A DNA stretch of 64,000 nt from an uncultured Sphingomonadaceae bacterium (GTDB lineage Bacteria > Pseudomonadota > Alphaproteobacteria > Sphingomonadales > Sphingomonadaceae), in contig CANMEE010000001.1 in NCBI GenBank assembly GCA_947496865.1, positions 310,001-374,000 on the forward strand, read 5' to 3'. The notes beneath the pieces are model-generated. The model worked only from the letters and a program-made list of their open reading frames with translations. It ran no database searches and had not been told where the DNA came from. Each line of letters opens with the position of its first letter. Position 1 is the first letter of the stretch. Made by a program: the position numbers and the translations under genes. Of the stretch, positions 1-8,398 are shown piece after piece.

Positions 1-217
1 TTTCAGCGAGCGCGTTAACCTCTGCTTCGTTCGTCAGATCACAGAGCGCGTAATGGCCGCCCAGTTCTGCGGCAAAGCGTTTCAGTTCATCTTCCTTGCG
101 GCCAGCAACCAGCACATCCGCGCCTTCGTCGCGAAACCGCTGGGCGATGACCTGCCCCATATTACCCGCGCCTGCTGCGCCTAATATAATGGCTTTTTTA
201 CCTTCAAGACGTCCCAT
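1..217 (-). CDS. SDR-family oxidoreductase, N-terminal part only
   Basis: Only the first 72 codons lie in the window; the gene runs off the left edge. The start is an ATG at 217 with GAGGAG six bases upstream. The N-terminus has a beta strand followed by a glycine-rich nucleotide-binding turn (GAAGAGNMG, residues 14-22), then a helix and a second strand ending in GR, as in NAD(P)-dependent short-chain dehydrogenases. The catalytic Tyr-Lys part is outside the window, so substrate and activity cannot be judged. It lies downstream of the TonB receptor on the same strand, separated by a terminator-like hairpin, so it probably has its own promoter. Confidence 0.8.
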   Translation of the reverse strand, partial: MGRLEGKKAIILGAAGAGNMGQVIAQRFRDEGADVLVAGRKEDELKRFAAELGGHYALCDLTNEAEVNALAE

Positions 218-320
218 AGTTTGCTCCTCAATTCCTAAAAATTGCTTTGAAACTAGATGATCAGTCGCCAGAGGCCACTCTCAATATGGCTATCAACCCA
301 TAGGCCTGACCACCAAAGAA

Positions 321-355
321 AAGGCCGGGAACAGCCCCCCAGCTGTCCCGGCCCT
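321..355 (-). terminator. Rho-independent-type hairpin after the first TonB receptor
   Basis: GGCCGGGAACAGC and GCTGTCCCGGCC form a 12-bp stem with one bulged A around a short C-rich loop, just beyond the receptor stop codon. Read on the minus strand the stem is followed by a short, imperfect T-rich stretch. It would end receptor transcription before the downstream SDR. Confidence 0.6.
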
Positions 356-378
356 TATTTGATCAACGGGAGAGTTGA

Positions 379-2895
379 TCAGAACTTGAAGCTAGCTTCC
401 ACGAACACCTGACGTCCACGGTTCTGGGTGACGACTTGGTCATCGCCGACCGGAATACCAAAGCTGTTAGCCGGCGCGAGGAATGGGCGCCCACCCGATG
501 TGTTAATCCAGATTTCGTCGGTCAGGTTCACACCAACCAATGACAATCTCCATTTGCCATCCGGATCACCGACAGAAATCGAACCGTCCAGCGTTACATA
601 GCTGTCCTGTTTGATATCATTGATAGAATCCTCGTTGGTGAAATAGGATCCGTTATATTGCGCGTTACCGTTCAGGCCGAGCTCAAGCGAACTGCCCATC
701 GGGATCGTCCAGTCAAACGCAATGTTACCGGCAAATTCTGGCGCACGAGCCGCACGGCGTCCGTCAAGATCTTCACCCGACGTTGTAATGAACGTGTCCG
801 TAAATTTAGCGTCCGTATATGCCAATGCACCAGAAAAATTCAGGCCATCAACAGGGGTCCGCCAACCAAATTCGACATCAACACCTTTACTGGTCAACTG
901 ACTGGCATTGAATGTTTGGAACTGAATGATCGTTGCATCAAAATTTTGAACCTGCAGATCATCGAACACGTAATAAAATAACGATGTATTCAACGTAATC
1001 GACCGATCAGCAAATTGCGCTTTGACCCCCACTTCGCCGCCAAGACCAGTTTCCGATTCAAATATCAGCCCGCTGAAATCACCAGTCGCAGCTGCGATGC
1101 CCAGGCCGAATGATGGTAGCGCACTGTTATCAATGCCACCGGATTTGAAACCGGTCTTAAAGGCACCGTAGATATTGATATCGTCGGTGGCTTTATAGCT
1201 CAGTGAAACTTCAGGCGAGAAATTGCTATCCGAGAATTTGATCGGCCCGGTGAAGAAGCCGCTGGCTAGGAATGCGCCGCCGCCTGAAAGCAATGGAGAC
1301 AGATAAGGCAAGCTGATCCGGCTGGATTTCTGCTCGTCCGTCCAGCGCACGCCGCCAGAAAGTTCAAGCTGTTCGGTAAGATCAATTGTCACACTACCGA
1401 AGAGCGAGACCGCCTCGGTCTTCGTGTTCTGTCGCTTGTACCAGTCAAACGTGTTGCCCGTTACCGCATCCGGTACGATCAAAGAGATGTTGACGGCCTG
1501 TTGCGACGTATTGAAATCAATATCGCGGCTTTCATAAAATGCGCCAACCATGAAGTTGAACATTCCGCCAAAATCACTGGAAAGACGCAGTTCCTGCGTA
1601 AATTGCTGCGTCAGGTTTTCGGGATCACTATTACCCACACCCAATGCAACACCGGCGCCATTGATCGAGGCCAATGCCGGAGGCAGACCGGCCGGTCCAG
1701 TGCTGGAAAATGCCGTTGCTGGCCCGACACCAACATAGCTGTAGGAGTCAAAGTCGACCGAATCTAGGTTAAGATAGCCGGTAACCGAAGACAGGGTGAG
1801 TGAGTCTGAAACGTCGAGGTTCATGCTCAAACGACCGAAGAATATTTCGGTTTCGCCAAATGGAACACCATCAAAGTTTGGACCTGCTGCGCTACCCTCT
1901 GGCACGCCAGAAACCAAGACTGATGCCGGATCGGCGGTCGGATAAAGATTGTCGTTTATATTACAGTCCGCATTGCTGGGTATCGCAACCGTAAAGGGAT
2001 CAACAGCATTACCGAGCAACACAACCTCATCTGCGCGGCCATTGGCACCACAGAAGATATCACTATGAGCAATAGCGCCGTCATTGGTGTTGCGAATGTA
2101 GTTCAGTTTCAGATTGGCATCAAACTCGTCGACAGGATCCCACTGCAGCGTGACCCGTCCGACAAAGTCCGTCAGTCCACGGTTCCGATTGACCGCCGGC
2201 GTGCCTGGCGTCAGCTCCACATATTTTTCGATATCTGTATATTGTGCCGCGACGCGTACACCCAACGTGTCGGTGATAGGGCCCGAAATATACCCACCAA
2301 AGACATAACCTTCTTCTTCAAATTCGTAGGATGCTTTACCGCCAATTTCCCAATCAGCGGTTGGATTGGCAGATCGAATCGCGAACACACCGGCAGAAGC
2401 ACTTTTACCGAAGAATAAGGATTGCGGGCCTTTAAGAACGTCGATTTGCTCAACGTCGAAAAAACCAGCCTGGACGATACGCATGGTACTTACCTGCACA
2501 CCGTCAAAATCAAATGCGACAGCAGAGTCGAATGATGCCGAAATATTGGAAGAACCAACACCACGCAGCGAAATTTGGCCACCGGAACCGGAGCCACCGA
2601 CCTGCACGTTTAGCGCTGGAACGCGGCTAACCACATCAGCGATTTGGTCGACTTGGAATTTTTCTAGCGTGTCGCCACCAATGGCAGTCACTGTTACAGG
2701 GACTTCTTGCAACGTTTCCGTCTGCTTACGCGCGATCACCGTAATAACATTGTCGTCATCTACTTCGGCAGCATCCTGTGCGTAAGCGGGGGCAGCGAAA
2801 CCGGCAAAGGCCAAAGTCGCGGCAGAACCCATGAGCATGGTGCGCATGGCCTTTGTGGCAAAAATACTATTATTGCGTTTTGATTGTGTAGTCAT
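379..2895 (-). CDS. TonB-dependent outer-membrane receptor (838 aa)
   Basis: An outer-membrane beta-barrel that takes up a bulky or scarce substrate using TonB energy. I chose the ATG at 2895 (MTTQSKRN) because GGGAGAG lies just upstream; the frame stays open 14 codons further. Residues 1-40 are a signal peptide ending AYAQ-D. A TonB-box-like stretch (NVITVIARK) follows, then the plug domain with the usual LKGPQSLFFGKSASAG segment, then a long barrel ending in the aromatic residue F. It is divergent from the SDR at 3168 across 272 bp. Substrate unknown; the surrounding CoA-ester and steroid-type genes suggest a hydrophobic organic compound rather than iron, which is inference. Confidence 0.92.
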   Translation of the reverse strand: MTTQSKRNNSIFATKAMRTMLMGSAATLAFAGFAAPAYAQDAAEVDDDNVITVIARKQTETLQEVPVTVTAIGGDTLEKFQVDQIADVVSRVPALNVQVGGSGSGGQISLRGVGSSNISASFDSAVAFDFDGVQVSTMRIVQAGFFDVEQIDVLKGPQSLFFGKSASAGVFAIRSANPTADWEIGGKASYEFEEEGYVFGGYISGPITDTLGVRVAAQYTDIEKYVELTPGTPAVNRNRGLTDFVGRVTLQWDPVDEFDANLKLNYIRNTNDGAIAHSDIFCGANGRADEVVLLGNAVDPFTVAIPSNADCNINDNLYPTADPASVLVSGVPEGSAAGPNFDGVPFGETEIFFGRLSMNLDVSDSLTLSSVTGYLNLDSVDFDSYSYVGVGPATAFSSTGPAGLPPALASINGAGVALGVGNSDPENLTQQFTQELRLSSDFGGMFNFMVGAFYESRDIDFNTSQQAVNISLIVPDAVTGNTFDWYKRQNTKTEAVSLFGSVTIDLTEQLELSGGVRWTDEQKSSRISLPYLSPLLSGGGAFLASGFFTGPIKFSDSNFSPEVSLSYKATDDINIYGAFKTGFKSGGIDNSALPSFGLGIAAATGDFSGLIFESETGLGGEVGVKAQFADRSITLNTSLFYYVFDDLQVQNFDATIIQFQTFNASQLTSKGVDVEFGWRTPVDGLNFSGALAYTDAKFTDTFITTSGEDLDGRRAARAPEFAGNIAFDWTIPMGSSLELGLNGNAQYNGSYFTNEDSINDIKQDSYVTLDGSISVGDPDGKWRLSLVGVNLTDEIWINTSGGRPFLAPANSFGIPVGDDQVVTQNRGRQVFVEASFKF

Positions 2896-3167
2896 CACTC
2901 TCTCCCAAAATTCCCAGGTCCCAGACCCAGGTCTCATCCAAAATAAGTGGCGGTTTTTCCGCCTTATTTATGGACACATCTTAAGCAGGAGTTTCGCGTC
3001 GCTCTGCTAGCCAATTTGATAGCAAATATGCAAAACTGTGATATTCACGCAACATATGTTCATCGCTATCGGCAAATCCTCTACGGAAACTAACGATATT
3101 GGGTATTGCCATCAGGTGCCCGATCACAGCCTATACTATCTAAATATTAGGTGTTTAAGGAGCTATC

Positions 3168-3932
3168 ATGGGCCGGTTAAGAGGTAAAATTGCGATTGTC
3201 ACAGGCGCTGGATCTGGCCTTGGTAAGGCGATCAGCGAGACATTTGCAGCCGAAGGGGCAAAGGTTGTCGTCACCGATGTAAATGCCGATAGCGTCGAAG
3301 CGGTCGCTGCTGCCATTGGCCCCAATGCGATGGCCTTGCATCAGGATGTTGCCGATCAACAGCGCTGGCAGGAGGTGTTTGACGAAACCGGGAAAGCTTT
3401 TGGAACGCCGCATATATTGGTCAATAATGCGGGCTTGGTCATTCCTGCCTCTATCGAGGATTGTACGTTGGAACAATTCCGGCTCACCAATTCGATCATG
3501 CTGGAGGGCGTTTTTCTAGGATGTCAGACGGCGGTGCGGGCGATGAAGTCCAATGATCAGCCCAGCTCAATTATAAATCTCAGTTCGATGGCTGCGCTGC
3601 AAGGTTATGCACCTTTCCTCGCCTATGCCGCTGCCAAAGGCGGTGTGCGGTCGATGACCAAATCCGTGGCCATGCATTGCAAGGTCGAAAATTATCCAAT
3701 CCGCTGCAACAGCCTGCATCCCGCCGGTATCGACACACCAATGGTCCGGCAGCCCTCGGTCGGTGCTGATGGCGATGCTACGCCGGCCATTGGTATGATC
3801 CCACTCGGTGGATTGGGGCATCCCAATGATGTCGCAGAATTATGTGTCTATCTGGCCAGCGACGCATCGCGCTTCATGACGGCGGGGGAATATCCGGTGG
3901 ACAATGGGGCGCTTTACCAGCCCCATCAATAG
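3168..3932 (+). CDS. Short-chain dehydrogenase/reductase (254 aa)
   Basis: A classical NAD(P)-dependent SDR oxidising or reducing an alcohol or ketone. The ATG follows AAGGAG at good spacing. The TGxxxGxG cofactor motif is at residues 12-19, NNAG at 86-89, the catalytic Ser near 139, and Tyr153/Lys157 form YxxxK. The acidic residue after the second strand (VVVTDVN) favours NAD over NADP. Length is normal. It resembles hydroxysteroid-dehydrogenase-type SDRs, but that fold is shared by many alcohol dehydrogenases. It is transcribed alone, towards the minus-strand epoxide-hydrolase-like gene, with 3 bp between stop codons. Confidence 0.9.
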   Translation: MGRLRGKIAIVTGAGSGLGKAISETFAAEGAKVVVTDVNADSVEAVAAAIGPNAMALHQDVADQQRWQEVFDETGKAFGTPHILVNNAGLVIPASIEDCTLEQFRLTNSIMLEGVFLGCQTAVRAMKSNDQPSSIINLSSMAALQGYAPFLAYAAAKGGVRSMTKSVAMHCKVENYPIRCNSLHPAGIDTPMVRQPSVGADGDATPAIGMIPLGGLGHPNDVAELCVYLASDASRFMTAGEYPVDNGALYQPHQ

Positions 3933-3935
3933 AGA

Positions 3936-4334
3936 TCAGGATGCGCTGCCCCCCATGACGCGCGCCATCTCTGCCTGAAATTCAGCCAGATCAAAATAGT
4001 CCCGCCATTTCGCGATTTTGCCGTCCTGAATTTCAAAAGTTCCCATGACGCGGATCGCAATCCACTGGCCATTGATGCGGAACTTGTCGGTGCGTTCTGT
4101 CAAAACTACATTGCCATTGGTTGCGATATGATGGGTTATCCATTCCGCGCCATCCGATCCCATGCCCGAACCGTCGAAAAAAGCGCGAACCGCGTCAATC
4201 CCCTCGCACGGGTCCATCGGGATATTATGATAGAAAATATCATCGGACATCGCCGCATAGATGGAATCATAATCCATCCGGTTCCAGCTTTCGATAAAGT
4301 CGAGCACGATTTTCTCTGCAGTGTTGGACATCAT
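3936..4334 (-). CDS. Limonene-1,2-epoxide hydrolase family protein (132 aa)
   Basis: A small NTF2-fold protein that, in this family, adds water across an epoxide without a covalent intermediate. The active-site set known from the Rhodococcus enzyme (Tyr53, Asn55, Arg99, Asp101, Asp132) appears intact: Tyr35 and Asn37 in YHNIP, Arg81 and Asp83 in ERTDKF, Asp112 in WRDYFD; the Tyr-to-Arg distance (46) equals that of the reference. This makes it more than a generic SnoaL protein. Two adjacent ATG codons are possible starts. It may be the last gene of the minus-strand run from 9169, though an inverted repeat separates it from the MDR gene. The epoxide is unknown. Confidence 0.75.
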   Translation of the reverse strand: MMSNTAEKIVLDFIESWNRMDYDSIYAAMSDDIFYHNIPMDPCEGIDAVRAFFDGSGMGSDGAEWITHHIATNGNVVLTERTDKFRINGQWIAIRVMGTFEIQDGKIAKWRDYFDLAEFQAEMARVMGGSAS

Positions 4335-4368
4335 GATACTCCCATTTTTTGGTTTAAGGGCTTTTTAT

Positions 4369-4439
4369 CCGTTAGCGCTGAGCCTGTCGAAGCGCGTCTA
4401 TGGTTTTGAGACGTCCTTCGACAGGCTCAGGACTAACGG
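4369..4439. repeat. REP-like inverted repeat (CTTCGACAGGCTCAG type)
   Basis: CCGTTAGCGCTGAGCCTGTC begins the left arm, and its near-exact reverse complement (CTTCGACAGGCTCAG then GACTAACGG) is the right arm, around a loop of about 20 bases. The arms match over about 22 bases with one small difference. Copies of this sequence are scattered between genes in sphingomonad genomes (my knowledge of the group, not testable here). It lies between the epoxide-hydrolase-like gene and the MDR gene and could act as a hairpin attenuating or ending transcription. Confidence 0.75.
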
Positions 4440-4461
4440 CAAATTCAAGATGGGGCGGAAG

Positions 4462-5484
4462 CTAGTCTTCCGGTGAAACATCCAAAATCATCTTGCCGTG
4501 ATTGCCGCCGGAAAAGAGTTTCATGAAGGCATCATAGCTATTCTCGATACCCTTTTCGATATCTTCGTCATGCTTGATTTTACCCTCAGCCAGCCATTGC
4601 CCCATTTGCGCAATGCCTTCCGGGAAACGCGGCGGATAGTCGCGGACGAGAAAGCCCTTGATCGTCGCCTGACGTGAGATCAGATACCAGAGATTGCGCG
4701 TACCGACCGGCTCCGGGCTATTATATTCGCTGATCAATCCGCACAGCACCATCCGGCCATATTCGTTAATCGAGGCGATCCCCGCATCCATGATTATACC
4801 GCCAACATTTTCCCAGATGATATCGACACCGTTAGGGGCAGCAGCCGCGATTTCAGACTCTAGCTCTCCCTGGCTCTTGCCGCGATAATCAATGGCCGCA
4901 TCAAAGCCATAATCCTTGACCAGTTTTGCACATTTGTCTGCGCCGCCTGCAATGCCAACAACCCGGCAGCCCTTAATCTTGCCAATCTGACCGACCAGCG
5001 AACCGACAGCACCCGCCGCGCCAGTGACAAGCAACGTCTCACCTTCTTTGGGTTTGCCGTCATCGATCATGCCGAAATAGGCGGTCATGCCAACCGCGCC
5101 CAATACCGACAGGAAATTGGTTGGCGATGGCACCAGCGATGCGTCGACAGGTGCGGTAAAGCCGCCTGCCTGACAGACCGAATATTCCTCCATGGCGGCA
5201 AGGCCGACAACCCATTGCCCTTCCGGAAAATCTGGATTTTTCGAGGCATGAACCCGGCCTACGGCACTGGCCGTTACCGCCGCGCCCAAGGCGATCGGCG
5301 GCATATAGCTTTCCGCATCACTCATCCAGCCGCGCTGGGCAGGATCGAGCGAGATATAATGGTTGCGGACGAGAAACGATCCATCTTCCAGTTCCGGCAA
5401 ATCTTCTTCGACCAGCGCGAAATCGCTCGGCTTGGGTTCTCCATCGGGACGACTGACGAGCGTGAACTTGCGGTTTTTGGTCAT
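4462..5484 (-). CDS. MDR-family NADP-dependent oxidoreductase (340 aa)
   Basis: A medium-chain, zinc-free reductase of the leukotriene B4 dehydrogenase / CurA type, which usually reduces the double bond of alpha,beta-unsaturated ketones. The N-terminal catalytic domain (HYISLDPAQRGWM) is followed by a Rossmann domain with GAAGAVGS near residue 155. The zinc ligands of alcohol dehydrogenases are absent. The start ATG at 5484 has GAGGAA upstream. It lies 13 bp after the acyl-CoA dehydrogenase gene, so they are probably co-transcribed. It is one of three MDR paralogues in the window (also 12123 and 35326). Substrate unknown. Confidence 0.88.
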   Translation of the reverse strand: MTKNRKFTLVSRPDGEPKPSDFALVEEDLPELEDGSFLVRNHYISLDPAQRGWMSDAESYMPPIALGAAVTASAVGRVHASKNPDFPEGQWVVGLAAMEEYSVCQAGGFTAPVDASLVPSPTNFLSVLGAVGMTAYFGMIDDGKPKEGETLLVTGAAGAVGSLVGQIGKIKGCRVVGIAGGADKCAKLVKDYGFDAAIDYRGKSQGELESEIAAAAPNGVDIIWENVGGIIMDAGIASINEYGRMVLCGLISEYNSPEPVGTRNLWYLISRQATIKGFLVRDYPPRFPEGIAQMGQWLAEGKIKHDEDIEKGIENSYDAFMKLFSGGNHGKMILDVSPED

Positions 5485-5497
5485 GATGTTCCTCTGT

Positions 5498-6661
5498 TTA
5501 AACCTGATGCGATTTCTTTATCTTCTTGGCTAGCGACCATTTGTGGACCTCGGTCGGACCGTCATAAACGCGGAAAGCGCGGACTTCACGGAAGACCTGC
5601 TCGACCACCGTGTCCCGGCTGAGACCGGTTCCGCCCATGACCTGGACGCATTTATCGGCAATGCGAAACAGGGCTTCGGACACCGCGACTTTCGCCATTG
5701 AACTTTCGGTCGTGCCAATATCACCAGTATCTAGCACTTTCGCACACCAGTCGATCATCAATTCCGCCTGTTTCAGGTCAATTTGATTTTCCGCCAGCAT
5801 GAAACCAACACCTTCATGATCCACCAACGGCTTACCAAAGGCCATCCGCTTGCAGGCATAATCGGTCGCAATTTCCTGCGCGCGATCACAACATCCCAGC
5901 CAACGCATGCAGTGGGTCAGCCGCGCCGGAGCCAGCCGGACCTGCGCATATTTGAAACCTTCACCGCTTTGCCCAAGCATCTGGTCAGCGGGCACGCGCA
6001 AATTATCGATATTCACCACCGAGTGGCTGCCGGGCATGGAACTGTCGATCGTATCCAAGACGCGTTCAATGGTGATCGCCGGATCCGGCAGATCGACAAG
6101 GAACATGCAGGCGCCGTCTTCGGATTTTGCCATGACTATGCCAACAGTTGCGCCTTTGGCCCCGGTGATGAAAGTCTTGCGGCCATTAATAACCCAGTGA
6201 TTGCCGTCCGGTTTGGCCGTGGTTTGCATCATCATGGGATCAGAACCCGCGCCATTGTCACTGGCTGGTTCGGTCATGAAAAAGGCCGAACGGGTGGTCC
6301 CTTCGATCAGGGGTTTCAGAAAATGCTCTTTCTGTTCAGGCGATGCGCATTTGCCGAGCAAATACATATTGCCTTCATCCGGCGCGAATGTGTTGACGGC
6401 CAGCGGGCCGAGCGGAGACAGTCCTGATTTGCGCAGCACGAGTGCGGTTTCAAGATGGGTTAAATGGCTGCCATCTTCGCGGATATGCGGGGTAAGAACG
6501 CCAGCCTCTTTGGCCAATACACGCATTTCCTGCACCAATTCATCGGTTGGCCCGTGATCTTCACAGCGTAGATCTTTTTCATAAGCGAAGATTTTGTCGC
6601 GGACGAAGCTTTCGACTTTATCGGCAATTTCACGGGCTTCCGCGCTGATTTCGTGGTTCAA
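5498..6661 (-). CDS. Acyl-CoA dehydrogenase, ACAD10/11-like (387 aa)
   Basis: An FAD flavoprotein that puts an alpha,beta double bond into an acyl-CoA. The three ACAD domains are present: N-terminal helices, a middle beta domain (FFMTEPASDNGAGSDP, then a long segment ending WVINGRKTFITGA), and the C-terminal helical domain with GGTGLSRDT. The C-terminal signature is YDGPTEVHK, the ACAD10/11-type version with Asp where medium-chain enzymes have the base Glu. The only reasonable start is TTG at 6661, with AGGA six bases before it. It sits between the thiolase and the MDR gene in one minus-strand operon, so it likely acts in the same side-chain beta-oxidation route. Confidence 0.9.
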   Translation of the reverse strand: MNHEISAEAREIADKVESFVRDKIFAYEKDLRCEDHGPTDELVQEMRVLAKEAGVLTPHIREDGSHLTHLETALVLRKSGLSPLGPLAVNTFAPDEGNMYLLGKCASPEQKEHFLKPLIEGTTRSAFFMTEPASDNGAGSDPMMMQTTAKPDGNHWVINGRKTFITGAKGATVGIVMAKSEDGACMFLVDLPDPAITIERVLDTIDSSMPGSHSVVNIDNLRVPADQMLGQSGEGFKYAQVRLAPARLTHCMRWLGCCDRAQEIATDYACKRMAFGKPLVDHEGVGFMLAENQIDLKQAELMIDWCAKVLDTGDIGTTESSMAKVAVSEALFRIADKCVQVMGGTGLSRDTVVEQVFREVRAFRVYDGPTEVHKWSLAKKIKKSHQV

Positions 6662-6739
6662 TGGTTTTCCTCAATAGTTATCAGGACATGCTCCGCACTT
6701 GATGCGGAGCACAAGCTCTCTAGGAAATAGGGCAAAAAC

Positions 6740-7885
6740 TCAACGCTGCAATATTGTCACAGCGGCCACACCGGGCGCGCCATAAACTTGCGTATAGGCG
6801 GTCTTCGGATCACCCGGGACCTGATGCTCACCGGCCGTGCCACGCAATTGAATGACATTCTCATAAACTTGCCGCAGACCGGAAGCACCAATCGGTTCCC
6901 CGCAAGCCAAACAACCGCCGTCAGTATTGACCGGCAGCGCGCCATTAATTTCGGTGCGCCCCTCAATCAGCCATTTTTCTTGGTCACCATGCGGACAGAA
7001 ACCGTTTTCAGCCATATGCATGATCTCTGCCCCGGATTCCGTATCCTGAAGCTGAGCAACGTCAATATCTTCCGGTCCCATGCCCGCTTGCTCAAAGGCC
7101 GCCTTGGCCGCGAGTTCCGTTGCCGTCCCGCCGCGCTCATTATCTATCGATGCGGCAAAAACCTCAAATGATCCCGGCGGACGGGTGCGCATCACTGAGG
7201 TTTTCAGACGGATCATCGGCCCGCCCAATTCCTTGGCCTTTTTCTCGCTCGCAAGAATAAGGGCTACCGCACCTTCAGCCGGAGAACAGAACATATATTT
7301 GTTGAGCGGATCGCTAATCAACGGGGCGTTCATGATGGTTTCAAGATCAACCTCGCTCCGCCGCCACGCATGCTCGGTCTTGGCCCCGTTGCGGAAGGCT
7401 TTTTCAGAAACGCGTCCAAGTGCTTCTGTGCTCAAACCATTTTCATGCAGATAGCGCATGATTTTCGCACCGAAAAATTGCGTGGTCAACATATAGCCGG
7501 CTTCACCATACCAATTAGGCAAGCCATAAGCCGCAGGATCGGCGTTAAACGCGCCGCGGGGATGTTTGTCGAAACCGACCGCCATTCCCAACTCATACTC
7601 ACCCGACTTGATCGCGCTCGCCGCTGCATTGAGCGCCGAGCCGCCGGTCGCGCAGCCGTTGGAGACATTGATAAACTGGATGCCGGTCAGACCGAGTTGC
7701 GACACCATCGTATCGGCTGCACCCGACGCGCTGGAACCACCAAAGGCAAATTCCACATCTTCCCAGGCGATACCCGTATCAGCCAAAGCCTGTTTCACAG
7801 CATAGACGCCTTGATCCATCCCATCGAGGCCTTCTGTCCTACCGAAAGGGTGAATACCTGCGCCCACAATACATACATCGCTCAT
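6740..7885 (-). CDS. SCP-x / lipid-transfer-type thiolase (381 aa)
   Basis: A thiolase-fold enzyme of the sterol-carrier / lipid-transfer branch. The nucleophile position is Cys78 in NVSNGCATGG. The second active-site motif reads NTDGGCLACGEPIGASG (residues 320-336), with Glu330 where degradative thiolases have the His of GHP; Cys325 is nearby. In this family, members paired with a DUF35 partner cleave C-C bonds of steroid side-chain CoA esters by thiolysis or retro-aldol reaction. The partner gene lies 12 bp upstream in the same operon. ATG start with GAGGAG nine bases upstream. The steroid substrate is suggested only by neighbours, including the ketosteroid isomerase. Confidence 0.85.
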   Translation of the reverse strand: MSDVCIVGAGIHPFGRTEGLDGMDQGVYAVKQALADTGIAWEDVEFAFGGSSASGAADTMVSQLGLTGIQFINVSNGCATGGSALNAAASAIKSGEYELGMAVGFDKHPRGAFNADPAAYGLPNWYGEAGYMLTTQFFGAKIMRYLHENGLSTEALGRVSEKAFRNGAKTEHAWRRSEVDLETIMNAPLISDPLNKYMFCSPAEGAVALILASEKKAKELGGPMIRLKTSVMRTRPPGSFEVFAASIDNERGGTATELAAKAAFEQAGMGPEDIDVAQLQDTESGAEIMHMAENGFCPHGDQEKWLIEGRTEINGALPVNTDGGCLACGEPIGASGLRQVYENVIQLRGTAGEHQVPGDPKTAYTQVYGAPGVAAVTILQR

Positions 7886-7897
7886 CTCAATATCTCC

Positions 7898-8305
7898 TCA
7901 AACCGGCTGGAAAGCGTGAATCATAATTTGTTGATCGGCTGGTGCGTCCGGGTCCAGCGGTATGGCGGTAAACTCTACTTCCATGCCGATATTAACATCT
8001 TCCGGTTCCACGCCGGTCAGTCGCGACTCCACCATCGTTTGGCCCGGCAGCGAAACATAAGCCACAACATAGGGCTTGAAATTCATCGGATCGGCTGGCC
8101 CGGCATAAGGCGTTTTCGGTGGAAAGCGTTGCACCGTATAGGTCCAAACCGTGCCTCGCGTGGCAAGAGCTATCGGCTCAATATTATCATTGGGTGTCAG
8201 TGGCAGAGGAAAGAATATCTGACCCGTCTGCTTATTCCGTGCGCCGACCAACGCGGTCATTCGATCATCTGTAAACAGATTGTCTGCAATTGGTTGTGCG
8301 CCCAT
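7898..8305 (-). CDS. DUF35 OB-fold protein without zinc-ribbon cysteines (135 aa)
   Basis: DUF35 proteins have an N-terminal zinc ribbon and a C-terminal OB fold and form complexes with SCP-x thiolases or aldolases, as in mycobacterial steroid degradation. Here the OB-fold part is recognisable (GTVWTYTVQRFPP, then PYVVAYVSLPG). In the ribbon stretch (LVGARNKQTGQIFFPLP, residues 18-34) the usual C-x2-C pairs are gone, and the whole protein has no Cys. I chose ATG 8305, which has GGAGAGG seven bases upstream, over a longer open frame. It is 12 bp upstream of the thiolase and is very likely its subunit. Confidence 0.8.
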   Translation of the reverse strand: MGAQPIADNLFTDDRMTALVGARNKQTGQIFFPLPLTPNDNIEPIALATRGTVWTYTVQRFPPKTPYAGPADPMNFKPYVVAYVSLPGQTMVESRLTGVEPEDVNIGMEVEFTAIPLDPDAPADQQIMIHAFQPV

Positions 8306-8398
8306 TCGCCCTCTCCTTTTTCCTATGTTTGCATTAGGCCAAAGCCGGTCCGCCAATAACTGCCAAAACGGCTAGTTAGATATTTGATAGCCAACCTA

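Noticed and set aside
7370..8359. 329-codon plus-strand open frame
   Set aside because: It lies antisense to the thiolase and DUF35 genes, has no family features or ribosome site, and its composition mirrors the codon bias of the minus-strand genes.
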